Below are positions 49,521 to 57,518 of a stretch of 64,000 nucleotides of DNA, piece by piece. Source of the DNA: DATBLE01 sp963837265 (GTDB taxonomy: Bacteria > Actinomycetota > Thermoleophilia > Gaiellales > Gaiellaceae). The stretch lies in contig CAWIMQ010000002.1 of NCBI GenBank assembly GCA_963837265.1, forward strand, positions 372,001-436,000, given 5' to 3'. The notes under the pieces are model-generated. The model had not been told where the DNA came from, ran no database searches, and worked only from the letters and a program-made list of their open reading frames with translations. How positions within the stretch are numbered: position 1 is the first letter of the stretch; each line of letters begins with the position of its first letter. Both the position numbers and the translations under genes were made by a program.

Positions 49521-49910
49521 ATGGTCTACGCGATCAGCTCGCTCGACGAGCTCGGCGAGGGGTACGGCTTCCGCAAGGTCCGGCGGAGCCTCGGCGTCAC
49601 CGCCTTCGGGGTGAACGCGATCGTGATGCCGCCGGGCTACGACGGCTTTCTCCACTACCACGACCTGCAGGACGAGCTCTACTTCGTCCACGCGGGGACG
49701 GCGCGGTTCGAGGTCGAGGGCGAGTCGCGCGACCTCGGGCCGGGCAGCCTCGTCCACGTCGAGTCGAAGACGCCGCGGAAGTTCTCGAACGCGGGTGACG
49801 ACGACCTCGTCGTGCTCGTGGTCGGGGGCAAGGACGGCTACGTCGCGCGCGACGGCCACCTCGTCGACCCGGAACGCGACCTGGAGCGGCGGGCGGCGTT
49901 CGGCGGGTAG
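49521..49910 (+). CDS. Cupin-domain protein
   Basis: This 129-residue single cupin has GYDGFLHYHDLQDELYFVHAG (motif 1 with two His and Glu) and GPGSLVHVESKTPRKFSNAG (motif 2; the usual His is replaced, with His in LVHVE). A metal site is therefore partly conserved. ATG 49521 is preceded by AAAGGAGG, a strong ribosome binding site. The function is unknown, with small-molecule binding or mannose-6-phosphate isomerase-like chemistry possible. It is divergent from the GNAT gene. Confidence 0.8.
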   Translation: MVYAISSLDELGEGYGFRKVRRSLGVTAFGVNAIVMPPGYDGFLHYHDLQDELYFVHAGTARFEVEGESRDLGPGSLVHVESKTPRKFSNAGDDDLVVLVVGGKDGYVARDGHLVDPERDLERRAAFGG

Positions 49911-49972
49911 CGCTGTTCCGCAGGTCGGGACACCGTCTTGACTCCCCGGCGCCGACCTGTTCGGATGCCGGC

Positions 49973-51571
49973 GTGAGCATCGCGCCCGCCCTGCTGCCGC
50001 CCGGCGTCTCCGCGGACGACTTCGGGGCCGCCCTCGGCGAGCTCGCCGACGCGTGCGGCAGCGGCGCGGTGCTGACCGCCCGGGACGACCTGGCCGGGTT
50101 CCGCGATCCGTTCCAGTTCTCGACGTGGGAGAGCTACTCGGCCTCGGCGGTGCTCATGCCGGAGACGGTCGAGCAGGTGCAGGCGATCGTCCGGATCGCC
50201 AACCGGTACCGGATCCCGCTCTGGACGCACGGGCAGGGCAGGAACAACGGCTACGGCGGGCCGGCGCCGCGGGTCGACGGGTGCGTGGTCGTCAGCCTGC
50301 GGAGGATGAACCGGGTGCTGGAGATCGACGACGAGTGTGCGTACGCCGTCGTCGAGCCCGGGGCGCAGTGGTTCGACCTCTACAACGCGATCCGGGCGGG
50401 CGGGCACCGGCTGATGGTCTCGGTCACCGACCTGGGCTGGGGGAGCGTCGTCGGGAACACGCTCGACCACGGGATCACCTACCTGCCGGTGGCGCAGGAC
50501 ATGGCCGCCTACTGCGGCATGGAGGTCGTGCTCGCGAACGGCGAGGTGCTCCGCACCGGCATGGGCGCCATGCCGCGGAACCGCTCCTGGCACGTGTACA
50601 AGCGCAGCCTCGGCCCGACGCTCGACCAGCTCTTCATGCAGTCGAACTACGGGATCGTCACGAAGCTCGGCGTCTGGCTGATGCCCTGGCCGGAGTGCTA
50701 CATGCCGCTCTGGCTGAGGGTGTGGAACGACGACGACCTCGGCCCGGTCGTCGACACCCTCCGGAGCCTGATGCTCGACCGGACGATCGAGAACGTGCCG
50801 CAGATCTGGAACACGATCTCGATGGCGTCGGTGATCTCGAGCCGGTCGCCCTGGTACCAGGGCGAGGACCCGATCCCGGACGAGGTGATCGACCACATGG
50901 GGCGCGAGCTCGAGATCGGCCGCTGGATCATGCGGTTCGCGCTCTACGGCGACGAGCAGGTCGTCGACCACCGCTTCCGCAAGGTGAGGGAGGCCTTCGA
51001 GCGGATCCCGGGCGCCGAGGTCTGGGGGCAGAAGCACGCGCCGGAGGACCTCGACGGGCTCGAGCACCCGTTCGACCGCGTGCAGGCCGGCGTCCCCAAC
51101 CTCGACATCAACCAGATGACCGGCTGGTACGGCGGCGAGGAGGGGGGCCACATCGGCTTCTCGCCGGTCGCCCGGCTGACGGGCAAGGACGCGCTCGCGG
51201 TACGCGACCTCATCCGCGGGCTCGTCGAGCGCGAGGCGCGACTGGACTATGCGGCCGTCCTGATCCCGACGAACGCCCGCAGCTTCGTGCACATCACGCT
51301 GGTCATCTTCGACACGAAGAACGAGGCCGAGACGAAGCGCGCCTACGACACCGCCAGGCTGCTCGTGCGCGAGGCGGCAAAGCACGGGTACGGCGAATAC
51401 CGCGCGCACCTCGACTTCATGGACCTCGCGCAGGAGCAGTACAGCTTCGGCGACCACGCATACCTGCGCTTCGTGGAGACGATCAAGGACGCCGTCGACC
51501 CGAACGGGATCCTCTCCCCGGGCAAGCAGGGGATCTGGCCGGCGTCGATGCGCGCGAGCCGGGGCGGCTAG
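49973..51571 (+). CDS. FAD-linked oxidase of the vanillyl-alcohol/4-cresol dehydrogenase type
   Basis: This 532-residue flavoprotein of the VAO/PCMH family has the FAD PP-binding region PLWTHGQGRNNGYGGPAPRVDGCVVVSLRRMNRVLEID and VEPGAQWFDLYNAI. GWGSVVGNTLDHGITYLPVAQD is family-typical, as is the C-terminal ILSPGKQGIWP. Members oxidise para-substituted phenols such as p-cresol or eugenol. No cytochrome partner is adjacent, so an oxidase is favoured over a dehydrogenase. The start is GTG 49973. It is unusually similar in type to the next oxidase but belongs to a different subfamily. Confidence 0.88.
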   Translation: MSIAPALLPPGVSADDFGAALGELADACGSGAVLTARDDLAGFRDPFQFSTWESYSASAVLMPETVEQVQAIVRIANRYRIPLWTHGQGRNNGYGGPAPRVDGCVVVSLRRMNRVLEIDDECAYAVVEPGAQWFDLYNAIRAGGHRLMVSVTDLGWGSVVGNTLDHGITYLPVAQDMAAYCGMEVVLANGEVLRTGMGAMPRNRSWHVYKRSLGPTLDQLFMQSNYGIVTKLGVWLMPWPECYMPLWLRVWNDDDLGPVVDTLRSLMLDRTIENVPQIWNTISMASVISSRSPWYQGEDPIPDEVIDHMGRELEIGRWIMRFALYGDEQVVDHRFRKVREAFERIPGAEVWGQKHAPEDLDGLEHPFDRVQAGVPNLDINQMTGWYGGEEGGHIGFSPVARLTGKDALAVRDLIRGLVEREARLDYAAVLIPTNARSFVHITLVIFDTKNEAETKRAYDTARLLVREAAKHGYGEYRAHLDFMDLAQEQYSFGDHAYLRFVETIKDAVDPNGILSPGKQGIWPASMRASRGG

Positions 51572-51752
51572 CGTCCGACCGCCGCCCGGCGCGCGGCGGT
51601 CGAGCAGATCACAGGCGCCACCCGTGGCCCGAGCTCGGGAGGGCACGGTGCCGCCTCGAGCGAGCGCCGGCGACGGCGGCGAGCACGGCCATGTGCAGGC
51701 CGGGCGGATGCCCCCCCGCACGCGTGCGCGCATCGTCGGCGTCTACAGCGGC

Positions 51753-52187
51753 TCAGCTGGAAGGCGCGGGCTCGAGGAGCTTTCGCCCGGCGGCCGCCCA
51801 GGCCGCCATCCCGCCCTCGAGCTCGACGATCTTCGTGTAGCCGAGCCCCTCGAGCACCGGGACGGCCGCCGCGCTCGCGTTCCCGTGCGCGCAGTAGACG
51901 GCGAGCTGTGTCGAGGTGGAGGGGAGCTCGGCGCTCCGGGCCTCGAGCTCGTCGTAGCGGATCGCCAGGTCGGTCCCCCGGATGGACTCGACCCCGGGGC
52001 CGAGGACGTTGATCGTCACCGTCCCGGGCTCCGCCACCACCGCTGCAAACTCCGCCGGCGGAACGAGGCTGTGCTGGGTCTTCGCCGAGCTGCCGGTGCC
52101 GCCGCAGCCGCCGAGGATCAGCGCCAGCGCCGTCGCGGCGGCGAGAAGCCGCTTCCGCTCCCGGTACCGGTGGATCAGGCCTCGCAT
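51753..52187 (-). CDS. Rhodanese-domain lipoprotein
   Basis: This 144-residue exported lipoprotein has a basic start, a hydrophobic core and the lipobox ALILGGC near residue 27, then a single rhodanese domain. The active-site loop is VYCAHGNASAAAVPVLEGLGY, and the final block is IVELEGGMAAWAAAGR. The loop sequence CAHGNAS differs from the common CRxGxR, so substrate preference may differ from thiosulfate. It is convergent with the upstream FAD oxidase and divergent from the BBE oxidase. Confidence 0.82.
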   Translation of the reverse strand: MRGLIHRYRERKRLLAAATALALILGGCGGTGSSAKTQHSLVPPAEFAAVVAEPGTVTINVLGPGVESIRGTDLAIRYDELEARSAELPSTSTQLAVYCAHGNASAAAVPVLEGLGYTKIVELEGGMAAWAAAGRKLLEPAPSS

Positions 52188-52220
52188 GCGCCGATTCTTC
52201 CTATCCCGCGCGACCCGTCA

Positions 52221-52259
52221 CATCGGCGAGATCGCGGCCTCCGTCTGCGGACTTCTACG
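52221..52259. repeat. Short direct repeat, copy 1
   Basis: This 39-bp sequence starts CATCGGCGAGATCGCGGCCT and ends CTGCGGACTTCTACG. It matches 53866-53904 at about 35 of 39 positions in the same orientation and lies upstream of the BBE-type oxidase gene. Confidence 0.8.
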
Positions 52260-52372
52260 GGGAGCGGAGCTGTAACGTCTGCCTTCGTTTCGTGACTTCC
52301 AGGACGTACGGCAGCCGGCTCTCGGGAGACGCTCCGGAGAGCCGGGAGCGGCAAGCGCGAAAGGAGGATCCA

Positions 52373-53788
52373 ATGGCAGGTGCTCCAACCGTCGAGGCAA
52401 CGCTCGACGAAGAGGCGGTTCAGGCCTTCAGCACGGGCGTACGTGGGGCCGTTCTCCGGCCGGGCGACCCCGGGTACGACGACGCGCGGGCGATCTGGAA
52501 CGGGCTGATCGACCGCCGGCCGGCGCTGATCGTGCAATGCACCGGCGCAGCGGACGTCGTGGACTCCGTCAACTTCGCCCGCGACCGGAACCTGACCGTC
52601 TCGGTCAAGGGCGGCGGCCACAACGTCGCCGGAAACGCGGTCAACGACGGCGGCCTCGTGATCGACCTGTCGCCGATGCGCGGCGTCCACGTCGATCCCG
52701 CCGCGCAGACCGTCCGCGCGCAGGGCGGCGCGACCTGGGGCGACTGCGACCGGGAGACGCAGCTCTTCGGGCTCGCCGTTCCCGGCGGGGTCGTCTCGAC
52801 GACCGGCATCGGCGGCCTCACGCTCCACGGCGGGATCGGCCATCTCCGCCGCAGGCACGGGCTCTCGATCGACAGCCTGGTCTCGGTCGACATCGTCACG
52901 GCCGACGGGCAGCTCCGGCGCGCGAGCACGGACGAGAACGCGGACCTCTTCTGGGCCGTGCGCGGCGCTGGGAGCAACTTCGGCGTCGTCACCTCGTTCG
53001 AGTTCAGGGGATATCCCGTCGGGCCGACGGTGATGGTCGGCGCGGCCTTCTACCCCCTCGACCAGGCGCGGGAGCTCCTGCCCGCGTGGCGCGACTACAT
53101 GTCGTCCGCGCCCGACGAGCTGAGCTCGCTGTCGCTCCTGGTGAGCGTCCCCGAGGCCGAGCCCTTTCCGCCGGAGCTGCACGGGACGCCCGTCCTCATC
53201 GTCGTCGGCGTCCACTCCGGGCCGGTCGAGGACGGCGAGCCCGTCGTGCAGCCGCTGCGGGAGCTCGGCGAGCCGCTCCTCGACCTCAGCGGGCCGTGGC
53301 CCTGGCTCGGTCTCCAGAGCGGGTTCGACGCGCTGTTCCCCAAGGGCGGCTACTACTACTGGAAGTCGAGGGCGCTGGCGGAGCTCTCCGGCACCGCCCT
53401 CGACGACATCGTCGAGTTCGCGGGTCGCCGGCCGACCCCGAGCACCGACATCGTGATCTGGCACCAGGGCGGCGCGATGAGCCGCGTCGGCGACGGAGAG
53501 ACCGCGTACGCCGGTCGCGACGCAGAGTTCCTCGTCACCGGCGAGGCGAACTGGACCGACCCGGCGGACACGGACGAGGCGCTCGCCTGGGGCCGCGAGG
53601 TCTGGGACACGATGGGCCGGCACTCGACCGGGGGGCTCTACCTCAACTTCCCGGGGCTGGCCGAGGAGAAGGATGCGCTGGTCAAGGCCGGCTACGGGCC
53701 GAACTACGACCGGCTCGCCGAGCTCAAGGCCGAGTACGACCCGGCGAACCTCTTCCACATGAACCTCAACATCCCACCCGCGACCTAA
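52373..53788 (+). CDS. FAD-linked oxidase, berberine bridge enzyme (BBE)-like
   Basis: This 471-residue flavoprotein carries the FAD-binding module TVSVKGGGHNVAGNAVNDGG (the His of GGGHN is the usual covalent flavin site), VRAQGGATWGDCDRETQLFGLAVPGG and TGIGGLTLHGGIGHLRRRHGL. The C-terminal BBE motif LYLNFPGL plus NYDRLAELKAEYDPANLFHMN completes the family signature. Members oxidise alcohols, sugars or alkaloid-like substrates with O2. ATG 52373 follows AAAGGAGG by five bases. The gene is bracketed by the 39-bp repeats and by a fragment copied from the hydrolase gene. Confidence 0.88.
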   Translation: MAGAPTVEATLDEEAVQAFSTGVRGAVLRPGDPGYDDARAIWNGLIDRRPALIVQCTGAADVVDSVNFARDRNLTVSVKGGGHNVAGNAVNDGGLVIDLSPMRGVHVDPAAQTVRAQGGATWGDCDRETQLFGLAVPGGVVSTTGIGGLTLHGGIGHLRRRHGLSIDSLVSVDIVTADGQLRRASTDENADLFWAVRGAGSNFGVVTSFEFRGYPVGPTVMVGAAFYPLDQARELLPAWRDYMSSAPDELSSLSLLVSVPEAEPFPPELHGTPVLIVVGVHSGPVEDGEPVVQPLRELGEPLLDLSGPWPWLGLQSGFDALFPKGGYYYWKSRALAELSGTALDDIVEFAGRRPTPSTDIVIWHQGGAMSRVGDGETAYAGRDAEFLVTGEANWTDPADTDEALAWGREVWDTMGRHSTGGLYLNFPGLAEEKDALVKAGYGPNYDRLAELKAEYDPANLFHMNLNIPPAT

Positions 53789-53792
53789 CCCG

Positions 53793-53853
53793 GCGCCCGC
53801 AGCGTCCTCCCGGCGCTCACGCCCGGGATGCCCGGCAGTGGGCGGTCGAGCGC
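53793..53853. repeat. 61-bp fragment duplicated from the alpha/beta hydrolase gene
   Basis: This matches 55189-55249, inside the hydrolase coding sequence, at 58 of 61 positions, with the last 40 bases identical. It begins four bases after the BBE oxidase stop and is non-coding here. Confidence 0.85.
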
Positions 53854-53865
53854 ACGCCGGTCGCT

Positions 53866-53904
53866 CATCGGCGAGATCGCGGCCTTCCCCTGCGGACTTC
53901 TACG
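53866..53904. repeat. Short direct repeat, copy 2
   Basis: This is the second copy of the 39-bp sequence at 52221-52259. It directly follows the hydrolase-derived fragment and lies about 55 bases ahead of the DUF389 gene start. Confidence 0.8.
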
Positions 53905-53959
53905 CTCGGGAGCCGGCCGGCACGGCGCAGCTGTCCGGGCGCCCGGCTACCGTCGGTGT

Positions 53960-55009
53960 GTGCGCGCGGCCGAACTGGGTGCGCTTGTTCGTCTGGGCAA
54001 GAGCCTCCGGTTCTTTCGTTCGGGCAACCGCCTCGACGAGAGCCGGCGCGAGGAGATCGCCGCGGGCATCTTCTTCGACGCCCGGGGCGAGCTCGAACCG
54101 TACGTCTTCCGCCTCGTCACGCTGACCGCCCTCTCCACGGTGATCGCGGCGCTGGGCCTGATCGCGAACTCGGTGGCGGTCGTGATCGGAGCGATGCTCG
54201 TCGCGCCGCTGATGCAGCCGATCATCGGCCTCGCCGCCGCGCTCGTGCTCGGACGGCCGCGGGGCGAGATCACGTCGTTCCTCCTGATCGGGCTCACGAC
54301 CGCCGAGGCGTTCGTCGTGGCGCTCCTGGTCGGCCTGATCGTGCCGAGCTTCCGTGTGATCACGTTGACGGCCGAGCTGCTCGCGCGCACCGGTCCCACC
54401 CTGCTCGACCTCGGAATCGCCGTCGCCGCCGGCGCGGCCGGCGCGTACGTCACGGTGCGCCCCAGCGCCGGCGGCGCGATCGCGGGGGTGGCGATCGCCG
54501 TCGCGCTCATGCCGCCGCTCGCCGCCTGCGGCGTCCTGCTCGCGCACGGCAACGACACGCTGGCCGGCGGCGCCTTCTTCCTGTTCCTGACGAACCTGGT
54601 CGGCATCGTCCTGGCCGCAGTCGCCGTCTTCATCGCCACCGGCTTCGTCCAGCGAGCGGGGATGAGCCGGCGCCGGCAGCTCGGGACCGTCATCCCGCTC
54701 GTCGTCGTCGCCGCGGTCGCGTATCCGCTCGCTCGGCGGAGCCTGCACACCTACCGCCTCTCCGGAGAGGAGGCGCGGGTTCGCGACGTCATCGTTCCCC
54801 GGCTCCGCGCTGCCGGGCTCGGGATCCAGAACGTCGTCGTCGTCCACCGGGGGGGCCTGGTGGTCGCGAGCCTCGACGTCACGGGCCCGAACGAGCCGCC
54901 TCCGACCGCGTCGCTGGCCGACGCGTTCGCCGCGGGGATCCACCGCCCGGTGCAGGTGATCGTGCGCTGGACGAAGCGCGAGGAGTCGATCGCGGACGCA
55001 GCCGGCTGA
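53960..55009 (+). CDS. DUF389 (TIGR00341-type) integral membrane protein
   Basis: This membrane protein of about 349 residues has the DUF389 core: RLVTLTALSTVIAALGLIANSVAVVIGAMLVAPLMQPI, SALPP-like AVALMPPLAACG, and further helices (GAFFLFLTNLVGIVLAAVAVFI). About six transmembrane segments are followed by a C-terminal cytoplasmic or extracytoplasmic alpha-beta domain (LHTYRLSGEEARVRDVIVPRL). The function of the family is unproven; a transporter is often suggested. GTG 53960 was chosen as the start nearest the first conserved block. Confidence 0.85.
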   Translation: MRAAELGALVRLGKSLRFFRSGNRLDESRREEIAAGIFFDARGELEPYVFRLVTLTALSTVIAALGLIANSVAVVIGAMLVAPLMQPIIGLAAALVLGRPRGEITSFLLIGLTTAEAFVVALLVGLIVPSFRVITLTAELLARTGPTLLDLGIAVAAGAAGAYVTVRPSAGGAIAGVAIAVALMPPLAACGVLLAHGNDTLAGGAFFLFLTNLVGIVLAAVAVFIATGFVQRAGMSRRRQLGTVIPLVVVAAVAYPLARRSLHTYRLSGEEARVRDVIVPRLRAAGLGIQNVVVVHRGGLVVASLDVTGPNEPPPTASLADAFAAGIHRPVQVIVRWTKREESIADAAG

Positions 55010-55018
55010 GCGGAGCCC

Positions 55019-55681
55019 CTACGCGCCCGACTCGAACCGGCGGAGCTCGTCCGCGACCAGCTCGGCGGAGCGGCGCGCGCGCGGGAGCGCGATCAGGCCG
55101 CCCCAGGGGCTGCGGACCGCGAGGGCGTGCAGACCGGCCGGGACGAGCGTGTGGGAGGCCTCGACGCCGCGGGCGCGGATCCGCTCCAGCGCCCGCAGCG
55201 TCCTCCGAACGCTCACGCCCGGGATGCCCGGCAGTGGGCGGTCGAGCGCGCCGTGGACGACCGCGAGCCGGCGGCCGTCGAGCCCCGAGACGTCGAGCCC
55301 GTCCGGGATCCAGGGGGCGAGGCCGATCACGGTCGACACGCGCGCGTCTCCGGCTGCCGCGATCGCGACCGCGCCGCCCATCGAGAAGCCGAGGAGGGCG
55401 ATCTCGTCGGCGCGGGCGCTCTCGATCGCCTGCCGGCAGTCCTCTACGCACCAGTCGAGATGCTTCCACGACTTCACGCGGTAGCGCACCTCGACGAAGC
55501 TCAGCTCCGGAAAGGTGGGCGCCAGCCGGCGGACGAGCCACTCCAGCGTCGCGCTCCAGGTGCCCGGCAGCTCGCGGGCGGTCCCGCCGTCGACGCAGAC
55601 GACCGCGCGGCGGCGGCCGGGATTCGTGATCCGCGTCTCTACCCTGCCGCCTCCGCGTGACGGAGGTTGAGGAGCGCCCAC
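55019..55681 (-). CDS. Alpha/beta hydrolase
   Basis: This hydrolase of about 220 residues has the nucleophile elbow IALLGFSMGGAVAIAAA (GFSMG with catalytic Ser), IGLAPWIPDGLD, VVHGALDRPLPGIPG (Asp position) and the late His in PAGLHALAVRSPWG. GTG 55681 is the first usable start and overlaps the permease gene by 43 bases; without it no ATG, GTG or TTG precedes the fold. It ends the ABC exporter operon on the minus strand. Part of its coding sequence is copied at 53793-53853. The substrate is unknown. Confidence 0.78.
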   Translation of the reverse strand: MGAPQPPSRGGGRVETRITNPGRRRAVVCVDGGTARELPGTWSATLEWLVRRLAPTFPELSFVEVRYRVKSWKHLDWCVEDCRQAIESARADEIALLGFSMGGAVAIAAAGDARVSTVIGLAPWIPDGLDVSGLDGRRLAVVHGALDRPLPGIPGVSVRRTLRALERIRARGVEASHTLVPAGLHALAVRSPWGGLIALPRARRSAELVADELRRFESGA

Positions 55682-56412
55682 AGCCCGAAGAGGGCGATCA
55701 GCCCGAAGCCGACTCCGTAGGCGACCGCGACGTCGTACGGCTGGCCCGCGAGCAGGCCGCGGACGGCCTCCAGGAGTCGCGTCAGCGGGTTCGCGACCGC
55801 GACCGCGTGGATCCAGCCGCGCAGCAGGGAGAGCGGCACGTACACCGGCGCGAAGAAGAGGATCAGGAAGACCGGCGTCTGCATGATCGGCCCTGCCTGC
55901 ACGGACTGGAATCGCATCGACACCCCGGAGGCCCAGAGCAGGAACGCGACGTTGACGAGGATCGCCAGCGTGTATAGGCCGACCAGGTCGATCCCGCTCC
56001 CCTTCACCTTCATCCCGGCGAGGAGGGCGACGCCGGTGACGACGACCGAGGTCATCATCCAGCGAAGAAGGGCGCCGATCGCGTAGCCGGCGACGATCCC
56101 GCTGCGCCGGCTGGCGCCGAGCAGCAGCCGTCGCGAGAAGCCGTACTCGAAGTCGCGGGCGATCCCGAAGCCGGTGAACACGCCCCCGAACGCCGCCGAC
56201 TGGAGCAGGACGAAGCAGAACTGGAAGCCGGGGTAGCCCGGTGCGTAGTCGAATCCCGGTACGTGGCGCAGCCGTGAGAGCCCGCCGGCGAAGGCGGCGA
56301 AGTTGAGCAGCGGGAAGATCATCCCCGGGAAGAGCAGGGTCGGGTTGTGCAGCACGTTGTGGATCGTGCGCCAGCCCACCGCCAGGGCGACGTTGCGCCA
56401 TTCGCGGATCAT
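55639..56412 (-). CDS. ABC-2 type transporter permease (second)
   Basis: This 257-residue integral membrane subunit of an ABC-2 exporter has six or seven hydrophobic segments. DFEYGFSRRLLLGASRRSGIVAGYAIGALLRWMM is the conserved ABC-2 loop, and the C-terminal PLTRLLEAVRGLLAGQPY resembles the permease motif. It follows the first permease by 49 bases and probably forms a heterodimer with it around the DrrA-like ATPase. Substrates of such systems are often drugs, lipids or glycopolymers; none can be named here. Confidence 0.88.
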   Translation of the reverse strand: MIREWRNVALAVGWRTIHNVLHNPTLLFPGMIFPLLNFAAFAGGLSRLRHVPGFDYAPGYPGFQFCFVLLQSAAFGGVFTGFGIARDFEYGFSRRLLLGASRRSGIVAGYAIGALLRWMMTSVVVTGVALLAGMKVKGSGIDLVGLYTLAILVNVAFLLWASGVSMRFQSVQAGPIMQTPVFLILFFAPVYVPLSLLRGWIHAVAVANPLTRLLEAVRGLLAGQPYDVAVAYGVGFGLIALFGLWALLNLRHAEAAG

Positions 56413-56461
56413 GGGCCGGACTCCGGCCCATGGGGGAGGAGAGCGAGGCGGGAGCGAGCGG

Positions 56462-57238
56462 TCACGTACGGGTCAGCCGTTCCCTGAGCGCGAGCGCGGC
56501 GGCCGCGAGCGCGGCGGCGAGCAGCGCCGCCGCGATGCCGAAAGCGAGCCCGAGAGCCTCGCCGTTCCAGCCCTCGATGATCAGGCTGCGGATGCCCTCG
56601 ATCAGGTACGAGACCGGGTTCGCCGTCGCGAGCCAGCGGAACCAGTCGGCCTCGATCAGGTTCCGCGGGAAGTTCATCGAGGAGATGAGCAGGAACACGA
56701 ACAGCACCGGGAAGAGCCCCTGGACCGACTCGCCGGACCCGGTGCGGAGGGCCATGAAGACGCCGACCGCCCCGAACGCCACCGCGATCGCCACCCCGAG
56801 GACAAGCAGGAGGACGACCCCTCCGGGGCCGGCCGCAGGGTGCACGTTCACGGCGTAGGCGACCGCCACGTAGAACGCGGCCTGGATCAGCGCGACGGCG
56901 CCGACCCCGGCGAGCTGGCCGAGCACGAGCGCGACGCCGCGGACGGGCGTGAGCGACAGGCGGCTGAGGAAGCCGGTCTGGATGTCGCGGGCGAGATCGG
57001 TGCCTGCGTTCATCGTCGCGAACAGCGCGCCCTGCATGAACGGAACCGCGAGCGCGAACGCGACGAACCGGTGCGTCGGGAAGCCGTGCAGCATCGTCGC
57101 CGCCTGGAGGCCGCCGGAGTTCACGGCGAGCAGCCCGAGCGGGAAGATCACGGGCGCGACCACGTTCGCGGGCTGGCGCGACTGGCGGACGACCGACCGG
57201 CGCGCGAGCTGGTAGACGTGGCGCCAGGTCTCGCTCAA
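56462..57238 (-). CDS. ABC-2 type transporter permease (first)
   Basis: This 258-residue ABC-2 permease has six hydrophobic helices, TDLARDIQTGFLSRLSLTPVRG as the cytoplasmic coupling region and ANPVSYLIEGIRSLIIEGW as the conserved C-terminal block. TTG 57238 overlaps the stop of a 38-codon ORF (TTGA), which is itself chained to the 71-bp tandem repeat ORFs and the upstream ATPase gene. Expression of this permease may therefore depend on translation through those mini-ORFs. Confidence 0.85.
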   Translation of the reverse strand: MSETWRHVYQLARRSVVRQSRQPANVVAPVIFPLGLLAVNSGGLQAATMLHGFPTHRFVAFALAVPFMQGALFATMNAGTDLARDIQTGFLSRLSLTPVRGVALVLGQLAGVGAVALIQAAFYVAVAYAVNVHPAAGPGGVVLLLVLGVAIAVAFGAVGVFMALRTGSGESVQGLFPVLFVFLLISSMNFPRNLIEADWFRWLATANPVSYLIEGIRSLIIEGWNGEALGLAFGIAAALLAAALAAAALALRERLTRT

Positions 57239-57351
57239 CGCCCCGCTCCGGTGCCCGCCGAGCCGGCACCTGTGCTCATCGGACCCGCTCCCGGCGCCGG
57301 CAAAAGCCGGCGCCTCCGCTCATTCATGAGCTCCGTCGAGCCTACGCTCAT
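57235..57351 (-). CDS. Mini-ORF 3 of the coupled chain (38 codons)
   Basis: It begins MSVGSTELMNERRRRL, as in the other two mini-ORFs. A one-base longer T run then shifts it into LPAPGAGP and on to a TGA that overlaps the permease TTG. Its ATG overlaps the stop of mini-ORF 2 (ATGA). It may be the ancestral form of the unit. Whether it makes a peptide or only passes ribosomes to the permease is unknown. Confidence 0.45.
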   Translation of the reverse strand: MSVGSTELMNERRRRLLPAPGAGPMSTGAGSAGTGAGR

Positions 57352-57422
57352 CGGACCCGCTCCCGGCGCCGGCAAAGCCGGCGCCTCCGCTCATTCATGA
57401 GCTCCGTCGAGCCTACGCTCAT
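57348..57422 (-). CDS. Mini-ORF 2 of the coupled chain (24 codons)
   Basis: ATG through TGA encodes MSVGSTELMNERRRRLCRRR-type sequence, very Arg-rich. Its start overlaps the stop of mini-ORF 1 and its stop overlaps the start of mini-ORF 3, each as ATGA. It is the same as mini-ORF 1 because both lie in 71-bp repeat units. Confidence 0.45.
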   Translation of the reverse strand: MSVGSTELMNERRRRLCRRRERVR

Positions 57423-57493
57423 CGGACCCGCTCCCGGCGCCGGCAAAGCCGGCGCCTCCGCTCATTCATGAGCTCCGTCGAGCCTACGCTCAT
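57419..57493 (-). CDS. Mini-ORF 1 of the coupled chain (24 codons)
   Basis: It starts 25 bases after the ATPase stop and is preceded by AAGGAGG with six bases between, a strong ribosome binding site. It encodes a 24-residue Arg-rich peptide (MSVGSTELMNERRRRL, then CRRRERVR). The unit of 75 coding bases minus the 4-base overlap equals the 71-bp repeat length exactly. Confidence 0.5.
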   Translation of the reverse strand: MSVGSTELMNERRRRLCRRRERVR

Positions 57494-57518
57494 CGGGCGC
57501 CTCCTTCGAACCTACGGC

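Larger units (their letters stand above)
57274..57497. repeat. 71-bp tandem repeat, 3.1 copies, with internal hairpins
   Basis: The copies are 57274-57345 (72 bp, one extra A), 57346-57416 and 57417-57487, plus a partial 57488-57497. The two 71-bp copies look identical. Each contains GGCGCCGGC-AAA-GCCGGCGCC, a perfect 9-bp hairpin, and CTCAT-TC-ATGAG. The array lies between the ABC ATPase and permease genes of the minus-strand operon. Confidence 0.95.

Noticed and set aside
49838..51733. Long open frames on the strand opposite real genes (for example opposite the VAO-type oxidase)
   Set aside because: They are Arg/Pro/Gly-rich mirror frames typical of GC-rich DNA and have no family motifs.
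57274..57497. Short CRISPR-like array
   Set aside because: The units are contiguous 71-72-bp tandem copies with no variable spacers and no cas genes nearby.
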